A DNA stretch of 64,000 nucleotides from assembly GCA_902598315.1 (NCBI GenBank), contig CACKBP010000001.1, positions 62,001 to 126,000 on the forward strand, in the 5' to 3' direction. The position numbers were made by a program, and so were the translations under genes. The notes under the pieces are model-generated. The model worked only from the letters and a program-made list of their open reading frames with translations. It was not told the DNA's origin and did no database searches. This stretch comes from an uncultured Pelagibacteraceae bacterium. Lineage in GTDB: Bacteria; Pseudomonadota; Alphaproteobacteria; Pelagibacterales; Pelagibacteraceae. This document shows positions 53,494-61,809 of the stretch, in pieces. Within the stretch, counting starts at the first letter, position 1; each line of letters starts with the position of its first letter.

Positions 53494-53536
53494 AAGAAGG
53501 AAATTTCATTTATATACCAGTTGCGAAAATAAAAAA

Positions 53537-54940
53537 ATGATAAATAAATTTTACAAAATAATTCACAACAAATTTTCTAGATTTTTTAAATTTATTTTTT
53601 TTATAAGATATCTTTTATCAATTTTTTTTGTCTCAATAGTACTATTCCTGTCAATACCCCATTTTTTTGATTATAAAAAAAAAGAGGACTTAATTAAGAA
53701 CTATCTGGCAAATATTTATGAATTAGAAATTCAAAAAATGGGGGAAATAAAGTTTAGATCATTTCCAGTCCCACATTATGAGATTTTAAATCTTTTTACA
53801 AAAGTACATTCAGAGGAAAGCAATCTTAAAATAAAAAAATTATTGATATACCCTAAATTGACGGGCATCTATAATTTTAAAAATTTCAAAATAGAAAGAA
53901 TAAAATTAGAAAATAATGATATGGAAGTAAATTTAGGTGATATGAAGTTTTTACAAAAGTTATTTTTTAATCCAGAAAAAAAAATGCGCTTTGAAAATTT
54001 GAATATTAATATTAAAGATAAAAATAAAGAAATTATTATTTTAAAAAATATTAATTTTAAAAATTATGGATATAAAAAAAATAAAATTGATGGATTTGTA
54101 TTTAACGAAAAATTTAAGGCTAGTCTTCTAGATAATCCAACTATAATAAATTTTAAAATTTTAAAAACAGGCATCAAGACAAAATTACAAATAACTGAAA
54201 AAAATAAAGATTCTTACGTTACTGGAATTTTTGAGGGAAAAATTTTAAATTCTAATTTCAAACTTAATTTTTTTTACAATAAAAACCTCATAAAATTTGA
54301 TAAATTTTATTTTCGAGATAAAAAAATCTCATTAGACAGTCAAGGTTATTTACAGCTTAAGCCCTTTTCTAAAATAAAAATTTCTTCAGAAGTAAATAAT
54401 ATAGATAAAAAAATTTTTAATAAATTAGATATTACTTACTTATTGCAATTTAAAAACCTGATTAAAAAAATTAACAGTCAAAATGAAATTAACTTTAAAT
54501 CGAAAATATTTAGCTCAGATCTGATCAATGATTTTTATTTAAAAACTGATTTAGCTTATGGTAGATTATTGATTTCAAAAAATTTCTCTATTTCTAAAAC
54601 CAATTTTATTTGTGAAAGTAATATAAATTTATTAGACCAGTTCCCAATTCTATATTTTGAATGTTCAATTAAATCTCCCGACAAAAAGGATTTATTAAAA
54701 AAATTCGAAATAAATTATAAAACGAAAAATGAAGCACTCAATTTTCTTGTAAATGGAAATCTGAATATTAAAAACAACAAAATTAATTTTAATACAATAA
54801 AGTTAGAGAATCAGTTTGAAATCAATGCAGAAGACTTGCAATTTTTAAAATCGTCTTTTGAAAATATTTTATTTGACGAAAAATTTATAAGAATATTTAA
54901 TTTATCTAAAATTAAAAAATTTATTTCTGAAATATCTTAG
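53537..54940 (+). CDS. AsmA-like inner-membrane-anchored protein
   Basis: From ATG 53537 it has 467 residues; the frame extends upstream inside uvrD, but that part is antisense. A basic N-terminus is followed by one membrane anchor (about 24-43, RYLLSIFFVSIVLFLSIPHFF), then a long beta-rich, lysine-rich region with EIQKMGEIKFRSFPVPHYEILNLFT and repeated INFKNL/INIKDKN strands. This resembles AsmA/TamB-related lipid-transport proteins. Similarity is in pattern more than in motif, so the family call is moderate and the role (outer-membrane lipid homeostasis) inferred. Confidence 0.6.
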   Translation: MINKFYKIIHNKFSRFFKFIFFIRYLLSIFFVSIVLFLSIPHFFDYKKKEDLIKNYLANIYELEIQKMGEIKFRSFPVPHYEILNLFTKVHSEESNLKIKKLLIYPKLTGIYNFKNFKIERIKLENNDMEVNLGDMKFLQKLFFNPEKKMRFENLNINIKDKNKEIIILKNINFKNYGYKKNKIDGFVFNEKFKASLLDNPTIINFKILKTGIKTKLQITEKNKDSYVTGIFEGKILNSNFKLNFFYNKNLIKFDKFYFRDKKISLDSQGYLQLKPFSKIKISSEVNNIDKKIFNKLDITYLLQFKNLIKKINSQNEINFKSKIFSSDLINDFYLKTDLAYGRLLISKNFSISKTNFICESNINLLDQFPILYFECSIKSPDKKDLLKKFEINYKTKNEALNFLVNGNLNIKNNKINFNTIKLENQFEINAEDLQFLKSSFENILFDEKFIRIFNLSKIKKFISEIS

Positions 54941-54941
54941 T

Positions 54942-56330
54942 CTATTTAGGCTTAGTCATCTTCAAAGGATTCATGATTTTATCATAATCTTTCTCTTTAA
55001 TTAAACCCGCTTTTACAACTTCTTGTTTTAAAGTAGTTCCATTTTTGTAAGCTGTTTTTGCAATATTTGCGGCGTTATCATATCCAATTTTAGGAGCTAG
55101 CGCAGTTACCAGCATTAAAGAGTTATCTAAGAGATCTTTAATTCTTTTTTTATCAGCTTTGATACCTTTAACACAATAAAGTGCAAAAGTTTTTGCTGAG
55201 TCACTCATAATCTCGATTGATTGCAATATATTATGTATGATTAGTGGTTTAAAAACGTTTAATTCAAAATGACCATGTGAACCTGCCATAGTTATTCCGT
55301 TATGATTTCCGATTACCTTAACGCATACCATCGTAACTGCCTCGGACTGCGTAGGATTTACCTTGCCAGGCATAATTGATGATCCAGGTTCGTTAGATGG
55401 TAATATAAGTTCACCATAACCAGCTCTAGGACCAGACCCTAGAAATCTTATGTCATTCGCAATTTTCATTAGACATACAGCAGTAGTATTAAGAGTTCCA
55501 GAAAAATTAACAACCTCATCATGAGCGGCTAATGATGCAAACTTATTTTTTGAGGGTTTAAAAGGTAATTTTGTTAACTTACTAATTTCTCTTATTACCT
55601 TTTTATCAAAATTTTTTCTTGTATTTAAACCCGTTCCTACAGCAGTTCCTCCTTGGGCTAAATAATAAATTTCTTTAAGAGCAGACTCAATTCTTGATAT
55701 ACAATTTTTTAATTGTGTATGGTATCCAGAAAATTCTTGACCTAATGTCAAAGGAGTTGCGTCTTGCAAATGGGTTCTCCCAACTTTTACTATTTTGCTA
55801 AATGCTTTTGATTTCCTTTTTAATTCTTTTTCTAAGAGTTTTAAAGATGGCAAAAGTTTTTCTCTAGCTTTTAAAGCTATAGCAATATGCATAGCAGTAG
55901 GAAAAACATCATTTGTTGATTGAGACTTGTTAACATGATCGTTAGGGTGAATAGGTTTCTTTAATCCCATTTTTCTTCCCATCATTTGAATTGCTCTGTT
56001 AGCAATCACCTCATTAACATTCATATTTGTTTGGGTTCCCGACCCAGTTTGCCATACTTTCAAAGGAAAATGTTTGTCAAGTTTTCCACTAATAACCTCA
56101 TTAGCTGCTTTAATTATGTATTTACTCAATTTTGGATCAAGGTCTTTATTTTTTGCATTAACTACCGCTGCTGCTTTTTTTATTATTGCTATTGAGTGGA
56201 TAACTAATGGTCTAACTAAAAAATCACCAATATTAAAATATTTATTTGATCTTTCAGTAGACGCGCCCCAATACTTATCACCAGGCACTTTTATTTTTCC
56301 AATGCTGTCAAATTCTATTCTGTATTTCAT
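54942..56330 (-). CDS. fumC: Fumarate hydratase, class II
   Basis: Interconverts fumarate and malate in the TCA cycle without an iron-sulfur cluster. I start at ATG 56330 (462 residues); the frame continues upstream to 56438 with no family similarity. Signature [16 protein letters not shown] is present, as are [41 protein letters not shown], and [18 protein letters not shown]. It is convergent with the AsmA-like gene (1-bp gap) and divergent from the MazG-like gene. Confidence 0.97.
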   Translation of the reverse strand: MKYRIEFDSIGKIKVPGDKYWGASTERSNKYFNIGDFLVRPLVIHSIAIIKKAAAVVNAKNKDLDPKLSKYIIKAANEVISGKLDKHFPLKVWQTGSGTQTNMNVNEVIANRAIQMMGRKMGLKKPIHPNDHVNKSQSTNDVFPTAMHIAIALKAREKLLPSLKLLEKELKRKSKAFSKIVKVGRTHLQDATPLTLGQEFSGYHTQLKNCISRIESALKEIYYLAQGGTAVGTGLNTRKNFDKKVIREISKLTKLPFKPSKNKFASLAAHDEVVNFSGTLNTTAVCLMKIANDIRFLGSGPRAGYGELILPSNEPGSSIMPGKVNPTQSEAVTMVCVKVIGNHNGITMAGSHGHFELNVFKPLIIHNILQSIEIMSDSAKTFALYCVKGIKADKKRIKDLLDNSLMLVTALAPKIGYDNAANIAKTAYKNGTTLKQEVVKAGLIKEKDYDKIMNPLKMTKPK

Positions 56331-56390
56331 TACTGATTCTTTGATATAATACACTTTAATAAGACAATTATAAAACATAAAGGACAAGAA

Positions 56391-56762
56391 ATGAGCAATT
56401 TTGAAAGTGTTAGAAAATTCATGAAAACATTTGGTCAAGAAGTAAAAGAAAAAGCTGAATTTCCAAGCGATAAAATCACTTCTTTAAGATATGATTTAAT
56501 TAGTGAGGAATTATTAGAGTTAAAAGATGCGATTAATAACAAAGATATAAAAGAGGTCGCAGATGCTCTTACCGATATTTTGTATGTAACTTATGGAGCA
56601 GGACATGCATTCGGGATCAATTTAGATAAATGTTTTGAAGAAGTTCAAAGTTCAAATATGAGTAAGTTAGGTGAGGATGGTAAACCAATTTATAATGATA
56701 AAGGTAAAGTTATGAAAGGGCCAAACTATTTCAAACCAGACCTAAATAAATTTGTTGCATGA
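56391..56762 (+). CDS. MazG-like / PRA-PH superfamily nucleoside triphosphate pyrophosphohydrolase
   Basis: This 123-residue all-alpha NTP pyrophosphatase-like protein has the magnesium-binding EExxE...DxxxD pattern: [11 protein letters not shown] (Glu 39, 40 and 43) and [14 protein letters not shown] (Asp 58, Asp 62). A C-terminal tail follows ([19 protein letters not shown] and [13 protein letters not shown]) that is characteristic of a branch shared with phage and bacterial proteins. It likely hydrolyses non-canonical or specific NTPs; the substrate is unknown. The stop overlaps a following small membrane-protein start (ATGA). Confidence 0.85.
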   Translation: MSNFESVRKFMKTFGQEVKEKAEFPSDKITSLRYDLISEELLELKDAINNKDIKEVADALTDILYVTYGAGHAFGINLDKCFEEVQSSNMSKLGEDGKPIYNDKGKVMKGPNYFKPDLNKFVA

Positions 56763-56842
56763 TGAAAAATAATTATCATTGGATATTACTAGGTATAGCA
56801 GCTGGAATAGTTATTTATATGGTAGATAAATATATCTTTTAA
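56762..56842 (+). CDS. Very small single-span membrane protein (26 aa)
   Basis: A 26-residue frame ([20 protein letters not shown] then VDKYIF) begins as the MazG-like gene stops; an ATG one codon upstream at 56759 overlaps the stop as ATGA. The centre is one hydrophobic helix with a small-residue GIAAG motif and a charged end, the usual look of a small regulatory or complex-stabilising membrane peptide. The tight coupling and clean topology argue that it is real, but no family is recognised. Confidence 0.5.
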   Translation: MKNNYHWILLGIAAGIVIYMVDKYIF

Positions 56843-56856
56843 ATTTATTTAATTTA

Positions 56857-57096
56857 ATGAGAAAACTTAAACCAAAACCTCATCAATTTTGGGCATGGTG
56901 CTCAACTTTAACAATTTTGGCAGGAGCTATTGCGGCAGCTTTAGGATTTTACCCTTTGTACTGTTATATTTTTCTTTTAGGTAATGGTGGCCTAGCAATC
57001 GTGTCCTGGTTGTGGAATGAAAAATCTTTGGTGGCTTTAAACACCGGATTAGCGAGTATTTATCTAATAGGACTTATTAATCTCTATATCAATTAG
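56857..57096 (+). CDS. Small membrane protein of unknown function (79 aa)
   Basis: The 79 residues have a basic start (MRKLKPKPHQFWAW) and two to three hydrophobic spans (about 15-31, 34-50 and 60-77). It lies 14 bp after the 26-residue gene and 47 bp before the DUF2784 gene, all on the same strand. I do not recognise a family. The length, positive-inside start and co-directional packing support a real gene. Confidence 0.7.
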   Translation: MRKLKPKPHQFWAWCSTLTILAGAIAAALGFYPLYCYIFLLGNGGLAIVSWLWNEKSLVALNTGLASIYLIGLINLYIN

Positions 57097-57143
57097 ATAG
57101 ACGTTTTGTTGCCAGCCGCCAAAAGTTTTAGTTAATATATTGA

Positions 57144-57506
57144 ATGTACGAATTGTTTGCAAACCTAACTTTAATTGCACATTTAATTTTTATCTTATTT
57201 GTTATTTTTGGTGGATTGCTATTTTTTATTTTTTCAAAAATCATCTACATTCATCTTCCAGCGTTGTTATGGGGAATTTATATAGAATTTACAAATTCTG
57301 TTTGCCCATTAACTTATCTCGAAAATTGGTTTTTGTATAAAGGAGAATTGACAACTTATTCTAACGATTTTATTAATAATTATCTTTTTCCAATTATTTA
57401 CCCTGAGGGCTTAACTGCTGAAATTCAAATATATCTTGGTACATCGCTGATAATTATAAATATTTTAATTTATGGACTAATGTACAAAAATTTTAAGAAA
57501 GAATAA
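57144..57506 (+). CDS. DUF2784 family membrane protein
   Basis: This 120-residue protein has an N-terminal span (LTLIAHLIFILFVIFGGLLFFIF), a central WGIYIEFTNSVCPLTYLENWF segment and a C-terminal span. The NSVCPLTYLEN motif and the overall layout are those of DUF2784. The function is unknown. Its stop is immediately followed by the 3' end of the convergent ssrA gene, whose terminal hairpin may serve both. Confidence 0.85.
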   Translation: MYELFANLTLIAHLIFILFVIFGGLLFFIFSKIIYIHLPALLWGIYIEFTNSVCPLTYLENWFLYKGELTTYSNDFINNYLFPIIYPEGLTAEIQIYLGTSLIIINILIYGLMYKNFKKE

Positions 57507-57531
57507 GGGGCGTTCTGTTGCCAGGTGCCCC
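57507..57531 (-). terminator. Terminal hairpin of ssrA
   Basis: On the minus strand, GGGGC...CTG-GCAA-CAG...GCCCC forms a hairpin with a GNRA-like loop, followed by the T-rich TTATTCTTTCTT. It may be a Rho-independent terminator or the 3'-terminal structure of the tmRNA coding piece; it also lies just behind the DUF2784 stop. Confidence 0.45.
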
Positions 57532-57560
57532 GGACCCCGTAACTTAATTAAACTAGTTAA

Positions 57561-57590
57561 TTAAGCTGCAAGTGCAAATTTTTGATTTGC
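57561..57590 (-). other. tmRNA proteolysis tag reading frame
   Basis: GCA AAT CAA AAA TTT GCA CTT GCA GCT TAA encodes ANQKFALAA. The ALAA end is the ClpXP/ClpAP-type degradation signal. The upstream in-frame TAA (three codons before the GCA) fits the resume codon lying at or just before the first Ala. The exact first residue is inferred. Confidence 0.75.
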
Positions 57591-57770
57591 ATTTATAAAT
57601 TAGCCCGTTACGTCGGAACCATCTCGTACGAAAGAACAGCCTTTAGACACCCGTCGATCCTAATTCACCCCCGTAAGTTGTAAATGGTGGAGGTGGTGGG
57701 TACTGCCCCCACGTCCGTGATGTTTATTACGAAATTCGTTTATCGTCATAGTTGGAAAACCAACACTATT

Positions 57771-57798
57771 AATATAAAACTCTTTTGAAGAGATTCAA
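57771..57798 (-). promoter_or_regulatory. ssrA: Candidate ssrA promoter
   Basis: On the minus strand TTGAAT (57798-57793), 16 bp, TATATT (57776-57771). The start would fall at about 57764, at the first hairpin of the acceptor piece, in good agreement with the RNA boundary. Confidence 0.55.
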
Positions 57799-57811
57799 TA
57801 ATTAATTCAAA

Positions 57812-58759
57812 ATGAAATTGACTAAAGAACAAAAGCAAGAAATTGCAGATCAACAGGCTCAAAAAAACTCAACTAAAAGAGTAACTTCTCAAGAATTGGA
57901 AAAAATTCTTTACGAGGCGCTACCAGTTTTAGATCATGGATTTGTAAGAGTTGTGGATTATATGGGAGATGATAGTTCAATAGTTCAGTCAGCAAGAGTT
58001 TCATACGGAAAGGGCACAAAAAAAGTTTCTACTGATGAGGGTTTAATAAAATATTTAATGAGACACTGGCATTCGACACCTTTTGAAATGTGTGAAATAA
58101 AATATCATGTTAAATTGCCAATTTTTATAGCAAGACAATGGATTAGACATAGAACAGCAAATGTGAATGAATATTCAGCGAGATATTCGATTTTAGATAA
58201 AGAATTTTATATACCATCTAAAGACCAACTTTCTGCTCAATCTACCTCAAATAGACAAGGCAGAGGTGATTTAATAACTGGCGAGCAAGCAGATGAAATT
58301 CTCAAAATTTTAAAAGATGATGCAATCAGAACATATGACAATTATGAAAAAATGCTTAATGAAAGATACGATGGAAGCACGATTGATGAAAGCAAAGCCG
58401 GTTTAGCAAGAGAACTTGCAAGGATGAATTTAACTTTAAATTCTTACACTCAGTGGTATTGGAAAACAGACTTACTAAACTTGCTTAACTTTTTGTTTTT
58501 AAGAGCTGATAGTCACGCGCAATATGAAATAAGAGTTTATGCTGAGACAATGCTTGATACTGTAAAAAAATGGGTTCCAATTACACATGCAGCATTTTTA
58601 GATTATAGAGTAGGGGCTGTACACGTTTCTGCTAAAGGAAAAAAAGTTATTCAACTTATGACAAGAGGCCAAAACATATCTTATGAAAGCTCAGGTTTAT
58701 CAAAAAGAGAATGGAACGAATTGATGATGTCTTTTGATTTTAAAGAAAAGATGGTTTAA
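57812..58759 (+). CDS. thyX: FAD-dependent thymidylate synthase ThyX
   Basis: Methylates dUMP using methylene-tetrahydrofolate, FAD and NADPH, leaving tetrahydrofolate instead of dihydrofolate. The ThyX motif reads [15 protein letters not shown] (112-126), and family segments [30 protein letters not shown], and [20 protein letters not shown] flank it. The 315 residues include an N-terminal extension of about 25 residues common in alphaproteobacteria. It is divergent from ssrA; the 3' end overlaps the Mrp-type gene by 20 bp. Confidence 0.97.
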   Translation: MKLTKEQKQEIADQQAQKNSTKRVTSQELEKILYEALPVLDHGFVRVVDYMGDDSSIVQSARVSYGKGTKKVSTDEGLIKYLMRHWHSTPFEMCEIKYHVKLPIFIARQWIRHRTANVNEYSARYSILDKEFYIPSKDQLSAQSTSNRQGRGDLITGEQADEILKILKDDAIRTYDNYEKMLNERYDGSTIDESKAGLARELARMNLTLNSYTQWYWKTDLLNLLNFLFLRADSHAQYEIRVYAETMLDTVKKWVPITHAAFLDYRVGAVHVSAKGKKVIQLMTRGQNISYESSGLSKREWNELMMSFDFKEKMV

Positions 58760-59534
58760 TTTTTTCAGCTATAATCTTAAACAATTTTGAAATTTTATGA
58801 TCCGGTTTTGAATAAGTTAAAGGTTCTCCGTTATCAGCAGAAGCTCTTAAGTCTAGATTTAAGGGTAAATGACCCAAAAATTCTTTGTTAAATTCTTTAG
58901 CAGTTTTTTTTACACCACCCTCTCCAAAAATTTTGTATTCTTTTCCGTCATCGCCTTCAAAGATACTCATGTTATCTATAAGTCCTAATATTTTTACACC
59001 AGTTTTTTCAAACATTTGAATTCCTTTTTTTACGTCTAACAATGCCAGATCTTGAGGTGTAGAAACTATTATTGATCCATCTAATTTTACCTCTTGTACA
59101 AAAGTTAGTTGAGTATCTCCTGTGCCAGGAGGCATATCAACTATTATTATATCTCTATCTTTCCATAGCACTTTTTGGATCATTGTTTTTATTGCACTGA
59201 TAACCATTGGTCCTCTCCACATCATTGGTGTTTGCTCATCAATCAATAAACCCATAGACATGCATTGAGCTCCAAATTTTTCTATAGGAATAATTGTTTT
59301 ATTATCTTCGCTCTTAGGTTTTTCTTTAATATTTAAAAGTTTTGGTAAAGATGGTCCGTAAACATCAGCATCAAGAATTCCAATTTTAAACCCTAATTGT
59401 TGTAATGCAAAAGCGAGATTTACTGCTATTGTAGATTTACCAACTCCACCTTTAGCGCTTGAAACCATTATAGTAGATCTCGTCCCCTTAATTGGTGATT
59501 TTATAAATTGTTTTGGAGGAGGTTTTTGGCTCAT
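58740..59534 (-). CDS. apbC: Mrp/ApbC-type P-loop ATPase (short form)
   Basis: This ATPase is implicated in iron-sulfur cluster delivery (ApbC/Ind1/NBP35 family). The 264 residues contain the deviant Walker [12 protein letters not shown] (25-35), [21 protein letters not shown], and [12 protein letters not shown]. It is shorter than usual Mrp: the N-terminal MIP18-like domain is absent, leaving only a short basic lead. The usual CxxC of NMSYFxCPxC is replaced ([21 protein letters not shown]), so classical cluster bridging by those cysteines is not possible. It is divergent from hflK. Confidence 0.9.
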   Translation of the reverse strand: MSQKPPPKQFIKSPIKGTRSTIMVSSAKGGVGKSTIAVNLAFALQQLGFKIGILDADVYGPSLPKLLNIKEKPKSEDNKTIIPIEKFGAQCMSMGLLIDEQTPMMWRGPMVISAIKTMIQKVLWKDRDIIIVDMPPGTGDTQLTFVQEVKLDGSIIVSTPQDLALLDVKKGIQMFEKTGVKILGLIDNMSIFEGDDGKEYKIFGEGGVKKTAKEFNKEFLGHLPLNLDLRASADNGEPLTYSKPDHKISKLFKIIAEKIKPSFL

Positions 59535-59617
59535 GTTTCAATTTTTTCAAATGTTTTAGACATTATAGCGCTCCTTCTTAACTTGTTTTTAGGTTAAAAG
59601 TCACTATATAAAGTGTC

Positions 59618-60733
59618 ATGAGTTTTAAAGACAAGATTTTAAACAATCAATCACCGTGGGGGTCACCTCCAGAGGGAGATGGAGGAAGAGGCTCGCCGGG
59701 CGGTAATGGATCAGGTTCTAGACAAGATCCACCTAGTCTCGATGATATTATAAAAAACTTCCAAAAAACTATAAATAAGTTTTCAGGTGGAAAATCAGGA
59801 GGGTCCAGACCAATAATTATAGGTTTAATAATTGTAGTGCTTCTATATGTTGCAAGTGGTCTTTACAGAGTTTTACCAGATGAACAAGGAGTAGTTTTAA
59901 GATTTGGCAAATACGTAAATACTACTCAGCCAGGTTTACACTATCACTTCCCAACACCTTTTGAGAGGGTGTTAACTCCAAAAGTAACTAAAGTTAACAG
60001 AGTAGATGTCGGCTTTAGACCAGCAAGTGATACAGGTAGATCATCAGGAGTTGGAAATGTTCCCGAAGAAAGCCTTATGTTAACTGGTGACGAAAATATA
60101 GTAGATATTAACTACTCAGTTTTTTGGGTTATAAAAGATGCCCAAAAATTTTTATTTAATATTCAAAGTCCAGTAGAAACAGTTAAAGCTGCATCTGAGA
60201 CAGCAATGAGAGAAGTGATAGCAAAAAATAAAATTCAAAATATTTTAACAGAGGGTAGATCTAAAATAGAGGTTGAGGTTCAAGAAATAGCTCAGCTAAT
60301 TTTAGATGAATATGGTTCAGGTATACAGCTAACTCAAGTACAAACACAACAAGCAGACCCACCTGAACAAGTTATCGATGCATTTAGGGATGTACAAGCA
60401 GCTAGAGCAGATAGAGAAAGATCAAAAAACGAGGCGGAAGCGTACGCTAACGATGTTATACCAAGAGCTCGAGGTGAAGCTGAGCAAGTTTTACAACAAG
60501 CAGAAGCATATAAGAAAGAGGTTGTTGCAAAAGCTGAGGGTGAGGCAAGCAGATTTTTAGCAATTTACAACGAGTATAAAGATGCAAAACAAGTTACTCA
60601 AGAGCGAATGTATTTGGAAACAATGGAAAAAGTTTTAGCAGATATAGATAAAGTAATTATAGATAAAGAATCTGGTTCAGGAGTTGTTCCTTATCTACCA
60701 TTACCTGAATTAAAGAAAGGAAGTAATAATTAA
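59618..60733 (+). CDS. hflK: FtsH protease modulator HflK
   Basis: This SPFH/prohibitin-like membrane protein forms a cage with HflC around FtsH. The 371 residues start with a Gly/Pro/Ser-rich cytoplasmic region (11-40), a membrane span at about 65-82 (IIIGLIIVVLLYVASGLY), the SPFH domain (EQGVVLRFGKYVNTTQPGLHYHFPTPFE), and an Ala/Glu-rich coiled coil (RARGEAEQVLQQAEAYKKEVVAKAEGEASRF). Its stop shares a base with the hflC ATG (TAATG). Confidence 0.96.
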   Translation: MSFKDKILNNQSPWGSPPEGDGGRGSPGGNGSGSRQDPPSLDDIIKNFQKTINKFSGGKSGGSRPIIIGLIIVVLLYVASGLYRVLPDEQGVVLRFGKYVNTTQPGLHYHFPTPFERVLTPKVTKVNRVDVGFRPASDTGRSSGVGNVPEESLMLTGDENIVDINYSVFWVIKDAQKFLFNIQSPVETVKAASETAMREVIAKNKIQNILTEGRSKIEVEVQEIAQLILDEYGSGIQLTQVQTQQADPPEQVIDAFRDVQAARADRERSKNEAEAYANDVIPRARGEAEQVLQQAEAYKKEVVAKAEGEASRFLAIYNEYKDAKQVTQERMYLETMEKVLADIDKVIIDKESGSGVVPYLPLPELKKGSNN

Positions 60734-61608
60734 TGAGAGGTGTTAAATTTATAGTTCCGGCAATAATTTTAATTGGTGTAGTGTTATTCCAATCATTATT
60801 TATTGTGCAAGAAATTAGCCAAGCAATTGTTCTTCAATTTGGTGACCCCAAAAAAATTGTAACTAAAGCTGGTCTAAACTTTAAATTACCTTTCATCCAA
60901 AACGTAGTCTATTTAGATAAAAGAATTTTAAATCTAGATAATGATCCAGAAGAAGTTATTGCTGCTGATCAAAAAAGATTAATCGTTGATGCCTTTGCAA
61001 GATTTAAAATTGTAGATCCTTTAAAGTTTTATATTTCAGTTGGTAATGAAAGAGTTGCGAGATCTAGGTTGTCTACAATTATTAATTCTAGGATCAGAGG
61101 TGTATTAGGTACACAAGAATTGGCAACATTATTATCTACAGATAGAGCGAGACAAATGCAAATAATACAATCACAAGTAAATGAGGAAGCAAAGAATTTT
61201 GGTATTAACATCGTTGATGTCCGAATAAAGAGGGCTGATTTACCTCCAGCTAACAGTGAGGCGATTTATAAAAGAATGCAAACAGAGAGGGAGAGAGAAG
61301 CAAAGGAATTTAGAGCACAAGGTGCTGAGATAGCCCAAAAAATCAGATCAACAGCAGACAAAGATGTCACTGTAATCTTAGCACAAGCAAATAAGAAATC
61401 TGAAATTATGAAAGGTGAAGGTGACGGTCAAAGAAATAAAATTTTTGCTGACGCTTTTGGAAGAGACCCGCAGTTTTTTGCTTTTTATAGAGCTATGCAA
61501 GCATATGAAAAAGCTCTAATTGGAGGTGAGACATCACTCGTTTTATCACCTGATAGCGAATTTTTTAAGTTTTTTGGTAAGTCTGTGAAGCCTGCTTTAA
61601 AAAGGTAA
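60733..61608 (+). CDS. hflC: FtsH protease modulator HflC
   Basis: This is the partner of HflK. The 291 residues have an N-terminal membrane anchor (about 5-24), an SPFH domain (EISQAIVLQFGDPKKIVTKAGLNFKLPF) and HflC-specific segments DPEEVIAADQKRLIVDAFARFKI, DVRIKRADLPPANSEAIYKRM, and RAQGAEIAQKIRSTADKDVTVILA. It is coupled to hflK by one-base overlap and precedes a DUF2065 gene by 15 bp. Confidence 0.97.
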   Translation: MRGVKFIVPAIILIGVVLFQSLFIVQEISQAIVLQFGDPKKIVTKAGLNFKLPFIQNVVYLDKRILNLDNDPEEVIAADQKRLIVDAFARFKIVDPLKFYISVGNERVARSRLSTIINSRIRGVLGTQELATLLSTDRARQMQIIQSQVNEEAKNFGINIVDVRIKRADLPPANSEAIYKRMQTEREREAKEFRAQGAEIAQKIRSTADKDVTVILAQANKKSEIMKGEGDGQRNKIFADAFGRDPQFFAFYRAMQAYEKALIGGETSLVLSPDSEFFKFFGKSVKPALKR

Positions 61609-61623
61609 GCATTTAAAATATTT

Positions 61624-61809
61624 GTGAACGAGCTCATTATCGCTGTTGGATTAGTTTTTTTTGTGGAAGGTCTGTTTTTAGCCATTTTCCCGTCAAGAAT
61701 TAAAAGCATATTAGAATTAGTAAAAAATACGCCTGAGAATAAACTTAGATTGTTAGGAATAGTTTTTTTAATTATCGGTTTTTTAATAATTTGGTATATA
61801 AAAAGTTAG
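61624..61809 (+). CDS. DUF2065 (YjeT) small membrane protein
   Basis: This 61-residue protein starts at GTG 61624. Two hydrophobic helices (LIIAVGLVFFVEGLFLAIFP and LRLLGIVFLIIGFLIIW) flank a short charged loop (SRIKSILELVKNTPENK), which is the DUF2065/YjeT pattern. YjeT-like genes sit next to hflC in many proteobacteria. The degP ATG follows the stop with no gap. The role is unknown. Confidence 0.88.
   Translation: MNELIIAVGLVFFVEGLFLAIFPSRIKSILELVKNTPENKLRLLGIVFLIIGFLIIWYIKS

Larger units (their letters stand above)
57507..57764 (-). ncRNA. ssrA: Circularly permuted two-piece tmRNA
   Basis: Rescues stalled ribosomes. On the minus strand the acceptor piece comes first (about 57764-57685): hairpin GTTGG-TTTT-CCAAC, GGACGTGGGGGCAGTACCCACCACC as T arm, ending TCCACCA. 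A 12-nt link (57684-57673) follows, then the coding piece from 57672 (GGGGGTGAATTAGGATCGACGGG). GGGGGTG pairs with CACCTCC to form the tRNA-like acceptor stem across the two pieces. This is the known alphaproteobacterial permutation. The tag frame at 57590-57561 reads ANQKFALAA then stop. Confidence 0.95.

Noticed and set aside
59602..59615. CACT-ATATAA-AGTG inverted repeat before hflK
   Set aside because: The arms are only 4 bp and overlap the -10 like sequence; too short to claim an operator.
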